Shown here in pieces: positions 34,873 to 42,469 of a DNA stretch of 64,000 bases. The number at the start of each line of letters is the position of its first letter. Positions within the stretch are counted from its first letter, which is position 1. The DNA lies in the NCBI RefSeq assembly GCF_030315685.1, contig NZ_JASXSI010000016.1, forward strand, positions 1-64,000, in the 5' to 3' direction. A model generated the notes under the pieces. It made no database searches. It saw only the letters and a program-made list of their open reading frames with translations, and was not told where the DNA came from. The stretch is from Gordonia sp. ABSL11-1. GTDB lineage: Bacteria; Actinomycetota; Actinomycetes; Mycobacteriales; Mycobacteriaceae. The translations under genes and the position numbers were made by a program.

Positions 34873-35427
34873 TCAGCAGTAATGCTCGTCAGCGGCCTTG
34901 ATCACCTTGTCGGCCTTCGAGTTCGCCTCGGCGACCGTCTTGGTGCCCGGACCCACCGAGGCCGTCACGAAGGCCTTGACGGTGACCGGGTCGGTGCCCT
35001 TGCGTCGCTCGCTGCAGACGTACTCGGCCATGGTCAGGGCGACCGAGTTGTCGGCGTCACCCATGAAGGTGACCTTCTGCGCCTTCAGTGCGGCCAGGTA
35101 GGCCTGCCCCTTCTGCCCGACCTGCTGCCCGTTGGGACCCGGGAAGTTCTGCGGGACGTTCGTGCTGGGGTTCGGCGCGGTCGCCGGCAGCTGCGATCCG
35201 GCCGCGGCGGACTGCTGGTCGCCGGGCCGGGCCGAGGGAGGGGCCCCGGTGGTGCTGGTGGTGTCACTCGCCGTAGAAGGCTGGGTCGAGTACATGGATG
35301 TGGTGGTGACGGGGTTGCTGGTGATCGGTGCCGTGGCCGTCGAGTCGTCGGCGCAGGCCGACACCGAACCCAGCGCCAGCGCGGCCCCCACCGCCACCAT
35401 CGCGAGTTGCAGAAACTTACTGGTCAT
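34873..35427 (-). CDS. DUF732-type secreted lipoprotein
   Basis: A 184-residue exported lipoprotein. Signal sequence TSKFLQLAMVAVGAALALGS ends with lipobox VSAC, then a Ser/Thr/Pro-rich linker (residues about 30-90) and a C-terminal domain of about 90 residues that resembles DUF732: QAYLAALKAQKVTFMGD, MAEYVCSERRKG and a terminal Cys. Two Cys in this domain could form a disulphide. Function is unknown for the family. ATG 35427 is chosen because GAGGAAG precedes it and it gives a proper lipoprotein signal; the frame is open further upstream. The start codon and RBS are buried in a perfect hairpin (35424-35468), which suggests translational control. It lies 2 bp upstream of the cutinase gene. 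Confidence 0.75.
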   Translation of the reverse strand: MTSKFLQLAMVAVGAALALGSVSACADDSTATAPITSNPVTTTSMYSTQPSTASDTTSTTGAPPSARPGDQQSAAAGSQLPATAPNPSTNVPQNFPGPNGQQVGQKGQAYLAALKAQKVTFMGDADNSVALTMAEYVCSERRKGTDPVTVKAFVTASVGPGTKTVAEANSKADKVIKAADEHYC

Positions 35428-35468
35428 CGTCACTTCCTCGTCGCGCCGGGACGAGGAAGTGACGATGA
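35424..35468 (-). promoter_or_regulatory. Perfect 19-bp hairpin enclosing RBS and start codon of the DUF732 lipoprotein
   Basis: Arms 35424-35442 and 35450-35468 are exact reverse complements (19 of 19) around the 7-nt loop GCGCCGG. In the minus-strand mRNA the 3' arm carries GACGAGGAAGTGACGATGA, that is the Shine-Dalgarno and the ATG, so folding would block initiation. The gap 35469-35680 upstream holds nothing else I can name. Confidence 0.8.
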
Positions 35469-35680
35469 TCTCGTAACTCCTCGTCGGCCCGGCTCTCACA
35501 CCTGCTGCGTGCGCCGCCATCTGGCGACCCGCCTTGCGTCAGGCTACCCGCTCGCGGAGACGTTTCCGGCCCAGCGACCCGCTCGACCTGCGCAAACACC
35601 AGGATTCCTCAGCGAAGTCTCAGCACTGGTGTCCCTCGTGCTCAGACTGCGGGCCGCGTCGGCGCGACGCGCCGCGCCAC

Positions 35681-37153
35681 CTACTTGGTGACGCGGGCGC
35701 CGTCCTTGGCGGTCCAGACGATGCGGCCGTGTTCGAAGGTGTTGACGCGACCCTTCCCGTCCCGGGTGGGCATCTCGCTGCTCGTCGGCAGACCGAGCTT
35801 TCCACCGGGTCCGCCGGCCGAGACGTAGGCACCGCCGATACCGCCGCCGATGATCTTCGGACCCTTGGGCCCGGTGATGATGCGGCCGCCGCGGAAGTCC
35901 TGCGCCTTGCCGCCGGGCACCCCGTACACAGGTGTCAGGCACTCGCCGAGCGTCGACTTGTTGGGGTCGTACACCTTCTTGAAGGCACCGGTGACCCGGC
36001 AGGCGGGCCGGTCGTTGAGGAGGCCGAGCGCCCCGGCCGCCTGCGGCCAGGACTGCTGCAGCTCGAACTGCCAGTAGGGCCACGTGTGCGTGCCCGACGG
36101 CCGGTAGACGGCCTGTCCCGGGATACCGAGCTGGTTGAGCTTGATCGCGAACTGCTGCGAGGTGACGCGGCTGAGCACCTCGAGGCCGACGCCGGAGTAG
36201 TTGGTGGCGAGCATCGGGATGTCGGACGGCTTGTCGTACGGACCGACGAGGCCGTTGCCGGACGAGATGTAGAGGCTCGTTCCGCGCAACTTGTCGGCGA
36301 GCACGTACGGATCGTGTTCCTTCCACGCCGGATCGCTGGGCGGACCGAACATGTTCATGGAGTCGTAGCCGCCACCGTCGCGCAGCGCGAACTGGATCGC
36401 CTGCGGCATGCCATACGACGTCATCTGCAGGATGCCGGAGAACGACGCCGCGTACGTGAACCAGCCCGGATTGCGTGTGGCCAGCATCATCGCGGCCGAA
36501 CCACCCATGGACAGGCCCTGGACACCACGCACGTCGGTGGAGCGCCACTCGCCCTCGAGGATCGGGGGCAGCTCCTTCATCAGGAAGGTCTCCCACCGGT
36601 AGAGCTTGCTCTTGTCCGGCTCCTTCCAGTCGGTGTAGAAGCTGGACTCACCACCGATCGGCAGGACGACGTTGACGTTCTTGTCCTTGTAGAAGTCCTC
36701 GATGTTCGTGTTGATGATCCACCCGCTCTGATCCTCCTGGGCCCGGAGACCGTCGAGGGTGAGCAGCTGCGGGAACTTGTCCTTCGGCTTGGCCCACCAG
36801 TCACGGGCCAGCAGGATCTGCACCTGGATGTTCTTGTCCATCGCCGGGGAGTAGACCCACAGCGCCACACGGCGGTCCGTGTACCAGAACGTGTTGGTCA
36901 CCCGGGCCGGCTGATTCGACGCCGCGAGCGGCGCAGGCGCGGGGGCCGCGGGTTGCGGTGCCGCAGGCGCCGGTGCAGGTGCCCCGGGTGGCGCCGGCGC
37001 GGCGGGCGCGGCCGGGGCCGGGGCCGGCGCGGGTACGGCACCGGCGGGAACGACCGGTGCCGCGACGACGAGTACGGCCGCGGCAACACCCACGGCACCC
37101 GCCATCGCTCGGACAGATTGCGTCTCGCGACGCCCAACCACTCGCCAGTTCAC
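35681..37153 (-). CDS. Antigen 85-type mycolyltransferase with C-terminal LGFP-like repeat
   Basis: Secreted alpha/beta-hydrolase that transfers mycolate between trehalose monomycolate molecules and onto arabinogalactan. Of 490 residues: a signal sequence (about 1-47), an Ala/Pro linker (about 48-85), the esterase domain with nucleophile Ser in GLSMGG, the WWAKPKDKF and ESSFYTDW segments and catalytic His in SGTHTWPYW, and a C-terminal part (about 400-490) with LGLPTSSE and VNTFEHGRIVWT that looks like an LGFP repeat, a cell-wall-anchoring element also seen in corynebacterial PS1. GTG 37153 is chosen: AAGGAG lies 8 nt upstream. It sits where fbpD/fbpA lie in M. tuberculosis. Confidence 0.92.
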   Translation of the reverse strand: MNWRVVGRRETQSVRAMAGAVGVAAAVLVVAAPVVPAGAVPAPAPAPAAPAAPAPPGAPAPAPAAPQPAAPAPAPLAASNQPARVTNTFWYTDRRVALWVYSPAMDKNIQVQILLARDWWAKPKDKFPQLLTLDGLRAQEDQSGWIINTNIEDFYKDKNVNVVLPIGGESSFYTDWKEPDKSKLYRWETFLMKELPPILEGEWRSTDVRGVQGLSMGGSAAMMLATRNPGWFTYAASFSGILQMTSYGMPQAIQFALRDGGGYDSMNMFGPPSDPAWKEHDPYVLADKLRGTSLYISSGNGLVGPYDKPSDIPMLATNYSGVGLEVLSRVTSQQFAIKLNQLGIPGQAVYRPSGTHTWPYWQFELQQSWPQAAGALGLLNDRPACRVTGAFKKVYDPNKSTLGECLTPVYGVPGGKAQDFRGGRIITGPKGPKIIGGGIGGAYVSAGGPGGKLGLPTSSEMPTRDGKGRVNTFEHGRIVWTAKDGARVTK

Positions 37154-37243
37154 CCTCGGAACTCCTTCACACCACCTGAGCAACGTGGCGTTCGGCCAGG
37201 TGAGCGTGTAACTCTTTCCCCAGAAGTCACACCAACCTCACAG

Positions 37244-37290
37244 ACAACAGAACGCCCTACGTGTTGTTTACACGTAGGGCGTTCTGTTGT
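37244..37290. terminator. Perfect 21-bp hairpin between the two mycolyltransferase genes
   Basis: Arms 37244-37264 and 37270-37290 are exact reverse complements around a 5-nt loop. It lies 75 bp beyond the stop of the upstream mycolyltransferase gene (minus strand) and well before the next start, so it probably terminates that transcript and separates the two genes. A U-tract is weak. Confidence 0.75.
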
Positions 37291-37364
37291 GCGTGCGCCA
37301 CGCTGTTACGCGTGGGATTTGTGTTACTGATGTTGCTCGGCCGGCGGGTACCCGGCCGAGGGCA

Positions 37365-38354
37365 TCAGCGGAAGAAGCCTCGGTTCTTGGCGTTCCACAG
37401 CATGTCCTGCCAGTAGCCCCAGGCGTGGGTGCCGTTGGCGTAGTAGGTCATGAGCGGCAGGCCCTGGACGAATGCGGCAGCCTCGAAGGCCTTCGCCTGT
37501 GTGAATGCCAGGACCTCCAGCGTCGAACCCTTGAACAGGTCGTCGAACACATTGGGCAATGCGTTGTACTGACCGAACAGACCGTTGCCCGAGCCGATGA
37601 AGATCTTCATGCCGTGCATGCGGTTGATGTTCATGAACGGGTCATTGGAGAACCAGCGCGGGCTCCACGGCGGGCCCCACATCGCGTCGATGTTCCACGG
37701 CTTCGGGTCGACGTCGAACATGGCCAGACGCAGCGCGGTGCGCATACCCGGCGCGTTCAGGAAGTTGTAGCCCGACAGCGAGGCGGCACGGTCGAAGTTG
37801 CGGCGGTTCTGAGCGCCGATCACCAGCGCGGCGTTGCCACCCATCGACAGACCGGCGACGGCGTACTTGCGGCTTGCGCCGACGCGGAAGCCGCGGGCGT
37901 CCAGTGCGCGCACCAGGGTGTTGGTGATCACGCAGTTCCACTTGTACGTGTACCTCTGACCGTTGAAGTTCGACGGGGAGTCCCAGTCGGTGTAGAAGCT
38001 CGCGGGTCCACCGATCGGCTCGACGACGTTGACGCCGGACCGGACCATCTCCTGGACGTTGCTGTTGATCTCCCAGCCGCTGTAGTCGTACTGGGCGCGC
38101 ATGCCGTCGAGCAGGATGACGGTCTTGTAGTTACCCGGACGCTTCCACGCGCGGACCTTCACGTTCGGCATACCGCAGCCGTTCACATAGAACTGTTGCA
38201 GCCCCACCTGGGTGCCGCCGATCCGAGCGTTCGCCTGTCCGGCGCCGACGACCACACCGGCCAATCCGACCACCGTCGCCATCGCGACGATGACGGCGAT
38301 GAATCGGTTACGCGCCCGACCGGCCACTCGCGGCTTGGCAGAAGCTTCGCGCAT
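37365..38354 (-). CDS. Antigen 85-type mycolyltransferase
   Basis: A 329-residue secreted mycolyltransferase of the Ag85 family without a C-terminal extension. A basic head and hydrophobic signal (about residues 15-40, FIAVIVAMATVVGLAGVVVG) precede the esterase domain. Seen there: FYVNGCGMPNVKVRAW, GWEINSN, ASFYTDW, nucleophile Ser in GLSMGG, and catalytic His in GTHAWGYWQ. Ag85 enzymes make trehalose dimycolate and mycolylate arabinogalactan outside the membrane. ATG 38354 is preferred to in-frame extensions (to 38504) because it gives a clean signal peptide; GGGAGA lies about 11 nt upstream. A promoter with a CRP-type site is found about 160-215 bp upstream, so the leader is long. Positions 38355-38710 hold this leader, promoter and site and no gene. 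Confidence 0.93.
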   Translation of the reverse strand: MREASAKPRVAGRARNRFIAVIVAMATVVGLAGVVVGAGQANARIGGTQVGLQQFYVNGCGMPNVKVRAWKRPGNYKTVILLDGMRAQYDYSGWEINSNVQEMVRSGVNVVEPIGGPASFYTDWDSPSNFNGQRYTYKWNCVITNTLVRALDARGFRVGASRKYAVAGLSMGGNAALVIGAQNRRNFDRAASLSGYNFLNAPGMRTALRLAMFDVDPKPWNIDAMWGPPWSPRWFSNDPFMNINRMHGMKIFIGSGNGLFGQYNALPNVFDDLFKGSTLEVLAFTQAKAFEAAAFVQGLPLMTYYANGTHAWGYWQDMLWNAKNRGFFR

Positions 38355-38521
38355 CGACTGATATCTCCCTCTGTCACCCGGATCGAACAGGGGATTCCTC
38401 CCCCGCACCATCCCGGTTCGTTCTGCGACACCCGGCCGCCGGCCCTCCCCGAACAGGCGCCCGGCGAAGCGTGAATACGCTTCCAGCAGCCTCAATTCGG
38501 CCACCAGAGCACCGTTGTGGG

Positions 38522-38550
38522 AGCCTATTGCATCCCCCTAGTGCTGACAA
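38522..38550 (-). promoter_or_regulatory. Putative promoter of the Ag85-type gene (TTGTCA-N17-TAGGCT)
   Basis: On the minus strand TTGTCA (38550-38545) and TAGGCT (38527-38522) are spaced by exactly 17 bp, a good sigma-A-type match. Transcription would start near 38515, giving a leader of about 160 nt before ATG 38354. Confidence 0.55.
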
Positions 38551-38554
38551 ACCC

Positions 38555-38570
38555 TGTGATTGCACTCACA
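38555..38570. promoter_or_regulatory. Perfect CRP/GlxR-type site TGTGA-N6-TCACA
   Basis: TGTGATTGCACTCACA matches the symmetric consensus of CRP-family regulators (Rv3676 of M. tuberculosis, GlxR of Corynebacterium) in both half-sites. Its centre is about 47 bp upstream of the predicted start of the Ag85-type gene, directly behind the -35 box, a position fit for activation. Confidence 0.6.
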
Positions 38571-38710
38571 CGAATCTGACGACAACCTGTGATCATGCAC
38601 GGCACGGACTCGGCGTCGGTGTGTCCTGGTCACGCTGGTCTATCGACCGCGACCCGCCGAACGTTACCGATTCGAGACAATGAGGCGCAAACGCTGCGCT
38701 CAGGACGCTC

Positions 38711-40912
38711 TCAGCGTGGGTTGATCCGGGGCGGCATCTGCAGCCCGCACCGCTGGATCTCGTATTCGGGGTCCCGTTCGATGCGGTACTGGTTGAACGT
38801 GAACGACTGCCGGAGGTTGTGCTTGAACCGGGTGAAATCCCACGGGTCCTCGTAGGAGCGGAACCGCGCCTCGGTCTCCGGGCAGGTCAGCGCCACCTCG
38901 GCCTCGCGGACGGTGTCCTCGTCGAGATACCCGGGCAGGACGGGCTTGCGGCCGAACGCTCCCGACTCCGCGACGACCCACTCCGACGGCAGCACCTTGT
39001 CGTGACCGATCCGGCCGTCCTCGAGGCGTTCGGTGTGCGCGGCGAGCGGATATGCCAGGCCCATCTGATCGATGACACGGACGTCGAGCGGCGCATTCAT
39101 GCTCGTCATGCCGAGATTGAGGAAGTAGACGCTCAGCTTGCGCTTGTCGGGCGGCACGTTGCCCGGCAGTTTGGCGATGTACCACTCGTCGTAGTTGAAC
39201 GACGGCAGCACGACGCCGCCCTCGCCCCGGTACTTGTCGATCCACTCGACCATCGCATGCATGCGCGGGTAGTCGAGGTAGTCCTCGGCTGTGACCGGGT
39301 TCTCGTTGCCCATGTTCGTCACGTAGAAGCGCCGCTCGTCGACGATCCCGCTGCGGCCGATGTCGATGCCGGCGTTGGGCAACACGTTCTGATGGCAGAC
39401 GACGGCCCACACGACCGTGGTGACCCACATCGCCGCCATCACGAAGGAACCGGCGAGCTGCAAGCGGGTCTTCCGACGGCGGTCGGGGGACTCCGTCTCA
39501 GGCGTCTCCCCCTCAGGGGTCGCTGCTGACTCGTCCGCCGGGAACTTGTCGGTCTCGACATCGTCGGTCTCGACATCGTCGGTGTCGTCGGTGTCATCGG
39601 AGACGGCAGGGGCCGCAGGTGCCGCAGGTGCGGCAGGGGCGGCAGGTGCGGCAGGTGCGCCACGACGGAAGGCGGCCCGCACATGGGCGGGGATCGTGAC
39701 CGGCAGGATCATCAGCGGCAGCAGCAGGATGAACAGCGGGACGAGCAGCACGCGGCCGTGCATGAAATCGCCGCCCTGCCGGACCCAGTAGGTGCCGCCG
39801 ATCAATCCGGCGACGAGGACCGTCACCACGACAGCGGTCGGGCTCTGCAGGGTCGACGACCAGCGGGAGATCCGGGCGCGCCACGACTTGTCGCGCGGTC
39901 CGGTCGGTTCCGCATCCGCACCGTTGTCACGCCGCAGCCGCAGACCGACGACGATGAGCACGCCCGCGACGACGGCCAGCACCACCGGCAGGATCAGGAC
40001 GTACGGACCGAACAGGTTGCCCAGGTAGATGAGGCCCTGATGCCACTTCGATCCGCTCGCGTCCTTCGCGACGGCCGGGTTCGGAACCAGGAGGGCGTAG
40101 TAGCCCATCCGGAAGATCTGATAGCCGACCGGCAGCACCGCCGCGACGACGACCATACCGGTGCGCATGAGCCACGTCGACGGCGCCAGCAGTATCAGCA
40201 GCATCGCGAGCCCACCGAGAACGGTGAGTTCGGGCCGGACCAGCGGCGCGAGACCGGCGGTGAACGCCACCAGCAGCGTCGCGGTACGTTGCCAACCCGT
40301 GTCGCCCGAGCCCCGGCGCCGGCTCCACGCGACCAGCTGACACCACAGGACCGCGGCCCAGAAGATGCAGAGCCCGTTCTCGAGACCGCTCGTCGCGAAG
40401 TCGCGGGCCGGTGGCAGCGAGATGTAGATGATGGCGCCGAACGGCAGCAGGAGGGTGAACCCGTCGCCACCGATGCCGCCGAGGCGGGTCCGGTACAGGC
40501 GGGCGGTGCCGTACATCGCGATCGGGATCGCCGACACCGACAACACCAGCGCCACCCACAGCGCGACGTACTCGAGTTGTCCGTCGGTGATCCAGGCCCA
40601 GAACCAGAGCAGGTAGGTCCACGCGGTCGAGGTGTTGGCCTCGACGCGCTCGCCCGCGTTGAACACCGGTCCGTTGCCCGCGAAGAGGTTGCGCAGTGTG
40701 CGCAGGACGATCAGTCCGTCGTCGGCGATCCAGCGACGCTGCCACGCACCGATCGTGAAGAACGTCGTGACGGCGACGGCACCCACCAGGAAGCTGATCG
40801 TGGGAGCCCACTGACGCGGCCCCCAGGCGCGCACACCGGTCGTGGCGCGTTGTTGGGTGGTCGGGGTGCTGTCGCTGGTGGTCTCGGTGTTGTCGAGCTC
40901 AGTTGACTGCAT
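38711..40912 (-). CDS. aftB: Terminal beta-(1->2)-arabinofuranosyltransferase AftB
   Basis: GT-C membrane enzyme that adds the terminal beta-1,2-arabinofuranose to arabinan, the residue that later receives mycolate. The 733-residue protein has the catalytic-type RRWIADDGLIVLRT after the first membrane helix, about ten helices, and a C-terminal periplasmic domain (NAGIDIGRSG, FNYDEWYIAKLPG). It is about 100 residues longer than M. tuberculosis AftB (about 630); the excess includes an Ala/Pro repeat followed by an acidic (DDT)n/(VETD)n stretch mid-protein that is probably a disordered cytoplasmic linker. ATG 40912 is chosen; GTG 40924 is possible. Either start overlaps the ubiA stop (40899), implying coupling. 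Order ubiA-aftB is as in M. tuberculosis. Confidence 0.9.
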   Translation of the reverse strand: MQSTELDNTETTSDSTPTTQQRATTGVRAWGPRQWAPTISFLVGAVAVTTFFTIGAWQRRWIADDGLIVLRTLRNLFAGNGPVFNAGERVEANTSTAWTYLLWFWAWITDGQLEYVALWVALVLSVSAIPIAMYGTARLYRTRLGGIGGDGFTLLLPFGAIIYISLPPARDFATSGLENGLCIFWAAVLWCQLVAWSRRRGSGDTGWQRTATLLVAFTAGLAPLVRPELTVLGGLAMLLILLAPSTWLMRTGMVVVAAVLPVGYQIFRMGYYALLVPNPAVAKDASGSKWHQGLIYLGNLFGPYVLILPVVLAVVAGVLIVVGLRLRRDNGADAEPTGPRDKSWRARISRWSSTLQSPTAVVVTVLVAGLIGGTYWVRQGGDFMHGRVLLVPLFILLLPLMILPVTIPAHVRAAFRRGAPAAPAAPAAPAAPAAPAVSDDTDDTDDVETDDVETDKFPADESAATPEGETPETESPDRRRKTRLQLAGSFVMAAMWVTTVVWAVVCHQNVLPNAGIDIGRSGIVDERRFYVTNMGNENPVTAEDYLDYPRMHAMVEWIDKYRGEGGVVLPSFNYDEWYIAKLPGNVPPDKRKLSVYFLNLGMTSMNAPLDVRVIDQMGLAYPLAAHTERLEDGRIGHDKVLPSEWVVAESGAFGRKPVLPGYLDEDTVREAEVALTCPETEARFRSYEDPWDFTRFKHNLRQSFTFNQYRIERDPEYEIQRCGLQMPPRINPR

Positions 40913-41819
40913 AGACCGCGACACCCACGCATACTAACCAGGCGACGGCGAGCAACTGCAGGACGCGGTCACCGAGTGCGATCTCCTCCGGCTCACCCGC
41001 CTGTCCGCCGTCGATGTCGACGGCGTAGCGCAGGATGGCGATGGTGAACGGGACCATCGAGATGGAGTAGGCGACGTTGGTGTCGTGGTCGGAGTTCTTG
41101 TCGAACGCCCATAGTCCGTAGAAGATGACGACCGCGGTCGCGGCGAGCGTCCACACGAACCGTAAGTAGCTGGTCGTGTAGTACTGCAGCGCCTTGCGGA
41201 TCTTCGCGCCGGTGCGCTCGGCGAGCTGCAACTCGGCATACCGCTTGCCGGCCGCCATGAACAGCGAACCGAAGGCCATCACCAGCAGGAACCACTGCGA
41301 CAGCACGATCTCGGCGGCGACACCACCGGCGATGGCGCGCAGCAGGAAGCCCGACGACACGATGCAGATGTCGATGACGGGCTGGTTCTTCCAGCCGAAG
41401 CAGTACCCGAGCTGGATGACCAGGTAGATCGCGATGACGACGGCCGTCTGCCAGTTCGCGAGGAACGAGATCGCCAACGAACCCACGGCCAGCACGACGG
41501 CCAGGATGTAGGCCAGCGACACCGGCACCACGCCCGCGGCGATCGGACGGAACCGCTTCGTCGGGTGATTGCGATCGGACTCGACGTCACGGGCGTCGTT
41601 GATCAGATAGATGCTCGACGCCACGAGGCAGAAGGAGACGAAGGCGATGGCGACGGGCCCGAGCACATCGCCGTCACCCACGCTGCCCGCGGCCAGCGGC
41701 GCTGCGAGAACGAGGACGTTCTTCACCCACTGCCGGGGCCGGACCGCCTTGATCAGGCCGGTCGCCAGATTCTTCGGCGGTCCCAGTACCGGTTCGTGCT
41801 CGATCGGCTCTTCGCTCAT
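40899..41819 (-). CDS. ubiA: Decaprenyl-phosphate phosphoribosyltransferase (DPPR synthase, UbiA)
   Basis: UbiA-superfamily membrane prenyltransferase (306 residues) that transfers 5-phosphoribose from PRPP to decaprenyl phosphate, the first committed step to decaprenyl-phosphoryl-arabinose used by Emb and AftB. The first Asp-rich motif is NDARDVESD with following HPTKRFRP; the second is less obvious (YGLWAFDKNSD). Several hydrophobic helices are visible, including LAYILAVVLAVGSLAISFL. The conserved start RPRQWVKNVLVLAAPLAAG is typical of this subfamily. Context (PAP2 phosphatase and glfT2 upstream, aftB downstream) matches Rv3806c. It follows the PAP2 gene by 38 bp. Confidence 0.95.
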   Translation of the reverse strand: MSEEPIEHEPVLGPPKNLATGLIKAVRPRQWVKNVLVLAAPLAAGSVGDGDVLGPVAIAFVSFCLVASSIYLINDARDVESDRNHPTKRFRPIAAGVVPVSLAYILAVVLAVGSLAISFLANWQTAVVIAIYLVIQLGYCFGWKNQPVIDICIVSSGFLLRAIAGGVAAEIVLSQWFLLVMAFGSLFMAAGKRYAELQLAERTGAKIRKALQYYTTSYLRFVWTLAATAVVIFYGLWAFDKNSDHDTNVAYSISMVPFTIAILRYAVDIDGGQAGEPEEIALGDRVLQLLAVAWLVCVGVAVYAVN

Positions 41820-41857
41820 GTCCTCGGGCTCATCTCGTTCCTCGAACGCATCGGCAA

Positions 41858-42469
41858 CTACCGACGGTCGTGTGTCGCGATCAGTCTGTCACCCGCCACG
41901 ACGGCGGCCGCGCTTGCGGCACCGATGGCGGCGCCCGCGAGCACATCGGTCGGGTAGTGCACGCCGAGCACCAGTCGCGACACCAGCATCGGCGGGACGA
42001 GTACCGCCGGCAGCGCGGCCGGCGGCAGACCCGCGGCGCGACCGATGAGGATCGCGGCGGCCGTCGTCGACGTCGCATGCGACGACGGGAAGCTCAGTTT
42101 GCTCGGGGTGGACACCCCGACACGGATGCGCTCGTCGTGCGGCCGCTTGCGGCGGACGACACGTTTGATGATCACCGATGCCGCATGGGCACCGAACGCG
42201 CCGACTCCGGCCTCCGCCCAGCGTCGGACCCCGGCGTCGTCCCCGCGGCGATACGCGGCCGCCGCACCGACACCGGCGACGGCGAGCCAGCCCAGCGAGT
42301 GCTCGCCGAAGTGGGACAGTCCACGAGCCGCCGACGACACGACGGGCCGGCCCTCGACGAGACGTTGGATGCCGAGCAACGCGGCCACCTCACCGCGCGC
42401 GGGTGGCAGCACCACCGGCTGGTCGGCCGACCCTGGCGTTCCAGCGGCTTCAGTCGATTCCGAAGACAC
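41858..42469 (-). CDS. PAP2-family phosphatase (Rv3807c-like, probable DPPR phosphatase)
   Basis: A 203-residue membrane phosphatase with the three PAP2 motifs: KRVVRRKRP, PSSHATS and SRLVLGVHYPTD. In this conserved locus the M. tuberculosis homologue Rv3807c is proposed to remove the 5-phosphate from decaprenyl-phosphoryl-5-phosphoribose made by UbiA, giving the substrate of DprE1/DprE2. That role is inferred from gene order, not from the sequence itself. The start overlaps the glfT2 stop by 20 bp. About four to five hydrophobic helices are seen. Confidence 0.88.
   Translation of the reverse strand: MSSESTEAAGTPGSADQPVVLPPARGEVAALLGIQRLVEGRPVVSSAARGLSHFGEHSLGWLAVAGVGAAAAYRRGDDAGVRRWAEAGVGAFGAHAASVIIKRVVRRKRPHDERIRVGVSTPSKLSFPSSHATSTTAAAILIGRAAGLPPAALPAVLVPPMLVSRLVLGVHYPTDVLAGAAIGAASAAAVVAGDRLIATHDRR

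Noticed and set aside
38355..38504. In-frame 50-codon extension of the Ag85-type gene
   Set aside because: It would place a non-hydrophobic stretch before the signal peptide; ATG 38354 gives a normal secreted mycolyltransferase.
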